This document shows, piece after piece, positions 60,604 through 64,000 of a DNA stretch of 64,000 nucleotides. Position 1 is the first letter of the stretch. Each line of letters starts with the position of its first letter. The notes under the pieces are model-generated. The model saw only the letters and a list, made by a program, of their open reading frames with translations. It was not told the DNA's origin and made no database searches. The position numbers and the translations under genes are program-made. The stretch comes from Pseudovibrio zosterae (GTDB lineage: Bacteria > Pseudomonadota > Alphaproteobacteria > Rhizobiales > Stappiaceae), in NCBI RefSeq assembly GCF_033843645.1, contig NZ_JAWXVZ010000009.1, forward strand, positions 62,001-126,000. The letters are read 5' to 3'.

Positions 60604-61209
60604 TTACTCGGCAGGCTGAAGCACTGGAGAAAGGCTTGCTTTCTCACCGAGAACTGGCGCGCCAACCGGCAGAACATCGCGGCCACATACATCCTTGTAA
60701 ATGTAATGAGCCATCACGTACCAAGCTGCACATGAACATGCGATTAGCACGTAGCCAGCGATGACGTTGAATACGGGCGGGCCAAAGTGACCAATCACCA
60801 GAAACAGGAAACCAAAGAACAGAGTGCCAAAAATGGTTGCTTCGGCTTTATGGATATAAAGTGCACCATAAAGCATGATGCCTGTGTAGATGGTGAAAGG
60901 GATCAGGAAGAAGCCGATTTCCTCATGGGAAGAGGTGTAGAAACCGAACTCGTTGCTGATCAGGATGCCAGCGAATGCCAGCCAAAACGCACCGTAGATG
61001 GTGAAGGCGCTGTAACCGAAGTTGTTTCCGGTTGCCTTGACCTGAAAGCCAGCGACCAACTGAGCCAGACCGCCAACGAAAACGCCCAACCACAACACAG
61101 GGCCCATGCTCTCTAAAAGGCCAATGTTGTGCATCTGCAGGACAAAAGTGGTGATACCAAATCCAGCCAAGCCTACAACGGCTGGATTTCCAGACTTAAC
61201 AGAAGACAT
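60604..61209 (-). CDS. SatP/YaaH (AceTr family) acetate-succinate transporter
   Basis: A 201-residue six-TM protein. ATG 61209 with CGGAG upstream starts MSSVKSGNPAVVGLAGFGITTFVLQMHNIG, where NPAVVGL is the family's NPAPLGL-type substrate motif. Further features: LGVFVGGLAQLVAGFQVKATGNNFGYSAFTIYGAFWLAFAGILI and FFGFLFLVIGHFG. Members move acetate and succinate with protons, as hexameric channels. It stands alone beside pyruvate carboxylase, which fits a carbon-intake setting, but the two are not linked by spacing. Confidence 0.9.
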   Translation of the reverse strand: MSSVKSGNPAVVGLAGFGITTFVLQMHNIGLLESMGPVLWLGVFVGGLAQLVAGFQVKATGNNFGYSAFTIYGAFWLAFAGILISNEFGFYTSSHEEIGFFLIPFTIYTGIMLYGALYIHKAEATIFGTLFFGFLFLVIGHFGPPVFNVIAGYVLIACSCAAWYVMAHYIYKDVCGRDVLPVGAPVLGEKASLSPVLQPAE

Positions 61210-61401
61210 AGTCACTCCGGCATATTAAGGGTTGCGCAATGCAGCCAGTTTATCTCGCCTTTATTGTATAGATTGGCGAATTACTTTCGGCGCGGAGTTA
61301 GACACATGCCCCGACGAAATCAACCGTACAAACGCTTAGGCTAAATGCCTTAGCGTACAAATAGTTTTTGTAATATACATGAGGGAATAGTTGAAGGAAG
61401 G

Positions 61402-61432
61402 TATGCGCCCAAGTATTCAGCTCGGGCGCATA
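61402..61432 (-). terminator. Probable terminator hairpin of pyruvate carboxylase
   Basis: TATGCGCCC and GGGCGCATA are perfect 9-bp inverted arms with a 13-base loop, starting 6 bases after the pyc stop on the minus strand. The T-tract is poor (CCTTCCTTC), so efficiency is uncertain. Confidence 0.65.
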
Positions 61433-61437
61433 GATCT

Positions 61438-64000
61438 TTATTCGACTGGCTTGAACTTGACCAGCAAATCCTTGGCGTCAACCTGATCACCGGGTGCGAC
61501 CATTACAGCATCGATAATCCCATCACGATCCGCGTGGATTGCCGTTTCCATCTTCATGGCCTCGATGGTCAGAATCACATCGCCCGCCTTTATCTCCGCA
61601 TCCTGACGAACACAGACGGTGGAAACGACACCCGGCATTGGTGCGCTAACATGATTTGGGTTCCCAGTCTCGGCTTTGTGGCGAATGGCATTGCCAGTGG
61701 CCCCGTGTGCCCGATCCATGAGGCGGATGTTGCGCGGCTGTCCGTTCAACTCGTAGAAGACACGCTTCTCGCCTTGGTCATCGGTCTCACCGAGGGCAAG
61801 ACAAGCAAGCACCATGACCTTGCCCGGCTCCAACTCCACCATGATTTCTTCACCCGGCTGCAAACCGTAGAAGTAAGTGTTGGTCGGCAGAACGCTGGTG
61901 GGCCCGAACTGGGTTTGAATGCGTGCGAACTCCATGAACACCTTGGGATACATCAGGTAGGAGCACAGCTCCTCATCAGAAACCTGACTGACATCCTTGT
62001 TCAACAGACCGGAAAGCTCGGACCGCTTCTCGTCCAGATCCTCCTCGTCCAGCAGCGAACCAGGGCGCACCGTGATTGGCTTTTGGCCTTTCAGGATCTT
62101 GTTTTGCAACGCTTCTGGCCAGCCACCCGGGCTTTGACCCAGGTCACCGCGCATCATTTGCACGACGGAGTCCGGGAAGGCCACTTCAACCCGCGGATCC
62201 ACCACCTCTTCCGGCGTGATGCCCTGACTGACCATCATCACGGCCATGTCACCAACCACCTTGGAGCTTGGCGTCACCTTCACGATGTCACCGAACATCA
62301 TGTTCACATCGGCATAGGCTTTGGCCACCTCGTGCCAACGCGTTTCCAGCCCAAGTGAGCGTGCCTGCTCCTTGAGGTTGGTAAACTGACCACCCGGCAT
62401 TTCGTGGAGATACACCTCGGATGCACCGAAGCGCAGATCGCTCTCAAACGCGCGGTACTGATAACGCACCGCTTCCCAATAGAAGGAAATCTCGCGGATC
62501 ACTTCCGTGTCCAACTGAGGATCGCGCGAAGATCCTCGCAGCGCTTCCACCACCGAGCCCATGCAAGGCTGGGAAGTCAGCCCTGACAAGCTGTCCACGG
62601 CAACATCAATCGCGTCCACACCGGATTCGACGGCCGCCAGAATACTGGAGGCAGCAATGCCGGAAGTATCATGCGTGTGGAAGTGGATCGGCAGATCAAC
62701 TTCTTCCTTCAACGCCTTGATCAAGACCTTGGCAGCTTGCGGCTTCAGCAGCCCCGCCATGTCCTTGATGCCCAGAATATGGGCGCCGGCAGCCTCCAGT
62801 TCCTTCGCCAGATTGACGTAGTACTTGAGATCATACTTCGGACGGGCGCTGTTCAGAATGTCGCCGGTGTAACAAAGAGTTGCTTCACACAGCTTGCCAC
62901 TTTCCTGCACCGCATCCAAAGACACGCGCATGTTCTCAACCCAGTTCAGGCAATCAAACACACGGAACAGGTCAACGCCGTTCTCTGCAGCCGTCTTGAC
63001 GAAGAACTTGACTACATTGTCCGGATAGTTGGCATAACCAACGCCGTTGGAACCGCGCAGCAGCATTTGCAGCAGAATGTTGGGCGCCTTTTGGCGCACC
63101 ATACGCAGACGCTCCCAAGGGTCTTCACTCAGGAAGCGCATAGCCACGTCAAACGTTGCACCGCCCCAGCACTCCAACGAAAGCAACTGCGGCAGCCCTT
63201 TCGCATAGGTGTCTGTGATCTGCGCAATGTCATAGGTCCGCATACGGGTCGCCAGCAGAGACTGGTGCGCATCACGCATCGTGGTATCGGTCACGAGCAC
63301 ACGCTCTTGATCCTTCATCCACTTGGCAAACCCCTCGGCCCCTAGCCTGTCAAAGACCTGCTTGGTGCCCTCTGGCACTGGGCGATCCAGATACGGAATT
63401 ACAATCTCGGGAGAATCTTCCGGTGGCTTCGGCCGGTCACGTACATCTGGATGGCCGTTAACGGTCACATCAGAGATGTAGTTGAGCAGCTTCGTCGCGC
63501 GGTCAGATGTACGGATGTTGTAGAACAGCTCCGGCGTCTCATCGATAAACCGCGTGGTGTATTTGTTCGCCCGGAAATCCGGGTGCGCAATCACACGCTC
63601 AAGGAAGATCAGGTTGGTGGCAACGCCGCGAATACGGAACTCGCGAAGCGCGCGGTCCATACGGCTGCACACTTCATCTGCCGTTGGCGCCCAAGCGGTC
63701 ACCTTCTCAAGCAGCGGATCGTAGTAGCGCGTGATCACCGCACCGGCGTAAGCCGTGCCGCCATCAAGACGGATACCGAAGCCGGTCGCTCCGCGATAAG
63801 CCGTGATGCGGCCATAGTCCGGAATAAAGTTTTGCTCCGGATCTTCAGTGGTCACACGGCACTGCAACGCATGGCCGCTAAGCTGGATCTTGTCCTGCTC
63901 AGGAACACCAGTTACCGATTCATCACCGATCTTGCCGCCTTCAGCGATTGCGATCTGTGCCTTGACAATATCAATGCCGGTGACTTCTTCCGTTACCGTG
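61438..64000 (-). CDS. pyc: Pyruvate carboxylase, C-terminal three quarters
   Basis: The 3' 853 codons of a large biotin enzyme; about 290 N-terminal residues lie outside the right edge. It continues unbroken to 64000, where VTEEVTGIDIVKAQIAIA shows the end of the biotin carboxylase domain. Then comes the PYC carboxyltransferase domain (FAKWMKDQERVLVTDTTMRDAHQSLLATRMRTYD, LECWGGATFDVAMRFL, LPIHFHTHDTSG with metal His), a PYC-OADA domain, and the C-terminal biotinyl domain (VLTIEAMKMETAIHADRDG; biotin on Lys). It makes oxaloacetate from pyruvate and bicarbonate to refill the citric acid cycle. Confidence 0.97.
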   Translation of the reverse strand, partial: TVTEEVTGIDIVKAQIAIAEGGKIGDESVTGVPEQDKIQLSGHALQCRVTTEDPEQNFIPDYGRITAYRGATGFGIRLDGGTAYAGAVITRYYDPLLEKVTAWAPTADEVCSRMDRALREFRIRGVATNLIFLERVIAHPDFRANKYTTRFIDETPELFYNIRTSDRATKLLNYISDVTVNGHPDVRDRPKPPEDSPEIVIPYLDRPVPEGTKQVFDRLGAEGFAKWMKDQERVLVTDTTMRDAHQSLLATRMRTYDIAQITDTYAKGLPQLLSLECWGGATFDVAMRFLSEDPWERLRMVRQKAPNILLQMLLRGSNGVGYANYPDNVVKFFVKTAAENGVDLFRVFDCLNWVENMRVSLDAVQESGKLCEATLCYTGDILNSARPKYDLKYYVNLAKELEAAGAHILGIKDMAGLLKPQAAKVLIKALKEEVDLPIHFHTHDTSGIAASSILAAVESGVDAIDVAVDSLSGLTSQPCMGSVVEALRGSSRDPQLDTEVIREISFYWEAVRYQYRAFESDLRFGASEVYLHEMPGGQFTNLKEQARSLGLETRWHEVAKAYADVNMMFGDIVKVTPSSKVVGDMAVMMVSQGITPEEVVDPRVEVAFPDSVVQMMRGDLGQSPGGWPEALQNKILKGQKPITVRPGSLLDEEDLDEKRSELSGLLNKDVSQVSDEELCSYLMYPKVFMEFARIQTQFGPTSVLPTNTYFYGLQPGEEIMVELEPGKVMVLACLALGETDDQGEKRVFYELNGQPRNIRLMDRAHGATGNAIRHKAETGNPNHVSAPMPGVVSTVCVRQDAEIKAGDVILTIEAMKMETAIHADRDGIIDAVMVAPGDQVDAKDLLVKFKPVE

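Noticed and set aside
1..64000. CRISPR arrays, insertion sequences, tRNA-borne att sites or prophage genes
   Set aside because: No regularly spaced repeats, transposase or integrase motifs, or tRNA folds were seen on either strand.

Overview
The window looks like a chromosomal segment of an alphaproteobacterium, most likely in the Hyphomicrobiales (Rhizobiales)/Stappiaceae area. The reasons are moderately GC-rich coding DNA, compact operons with 4-base ATGA overlaps, a C-P lyase operon of rhizobial layout (phnGHIJ-fosX-KL-hexapeptide-DUF1045-MN), a CyaC-type haem/FeS adenylate cyclase, a CYTH-CHAD protein, a TakP-type TRAP transporter, a DUF2937 protein and pyruvate carboxylase. The genus assignment is inference. 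I saw no rRNA, tRNA, insertion sequence, prophage or CRISPR array.

Layout. 1-3.8 kb: the 5' end of an acyl-CoA synthetase, divergent from a hybrid PAS histidine kinase and an OmpR-type regulator, then a small secreted/membrane protein. 3.9-7.7 kb: a MAPEG protein and a TRAP transporter. 8.4-12.8 kb: a single-chain fusion of a ZevA-like DUF1007 domain to a ZevB-like NicO metal transporter, a leucine-dehydrogenase-type enzyme and a LysR regulator. 12.8-17.1 kb: gamma-glutamyltransferase, DUF2937, WD40 protein and a His-rich COG0523 metallochaperone GTPase in one tight run. 17.3-20 kb: an aminotransferase and small exported proteins. 20-25.9 kb: a LacI regulator and a COG1840-type ABC importer whose ATPase is encoded separately on the other strand. 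26-30.6 kb: a MarR regulator, an orphan ABC ATPase, a creatininase-family hydrolase, an ArsC-like protein and the redox-sensing adenylate cyclase. 30.9-36.2 kb: a complete peptide/nickel-type ABC importer. 36.3-41.3 kb: a methyltransferase, a LysR regulator, the CopA copper ATPase and a GntR regulator. 41.7-52.4 kb: a phosphorus block made of a CYTH-CHAD protein, the PhnF repressor and the 11-gene C-P lyase operon. 52.4-56 kb: a TetR repressor divergent from a two-subunit molybdenum hydroxylase. 56-64 kb: AsmA, TerB, a glutamine amidotransferase, a SatP-type acetate transporter and the 3' three quarters of pyruvate carboxylase.

The best-supported points for follow-up are in the phn block. A FosX fosfomycin hydrolase, with its catalytic residues in place, is embedded between phnJ and phnK. 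A 2H-phosphoesterase-fold DUF1045 protein sits in an operon with no PhnP. A clear PhnF-type operator lies in the phnF-phnG gap. Other points are two inverted copies of a 17-bp operator around the molybdenum hydroxylase promoter, the ZevA-ZevB fusion, and an inverted repeat that would mask the ribosome binding site of the COG1840 importer's ATPase. Everything was read by eye. Family names rest on recognised motifs, and substrates are mostly inferred.
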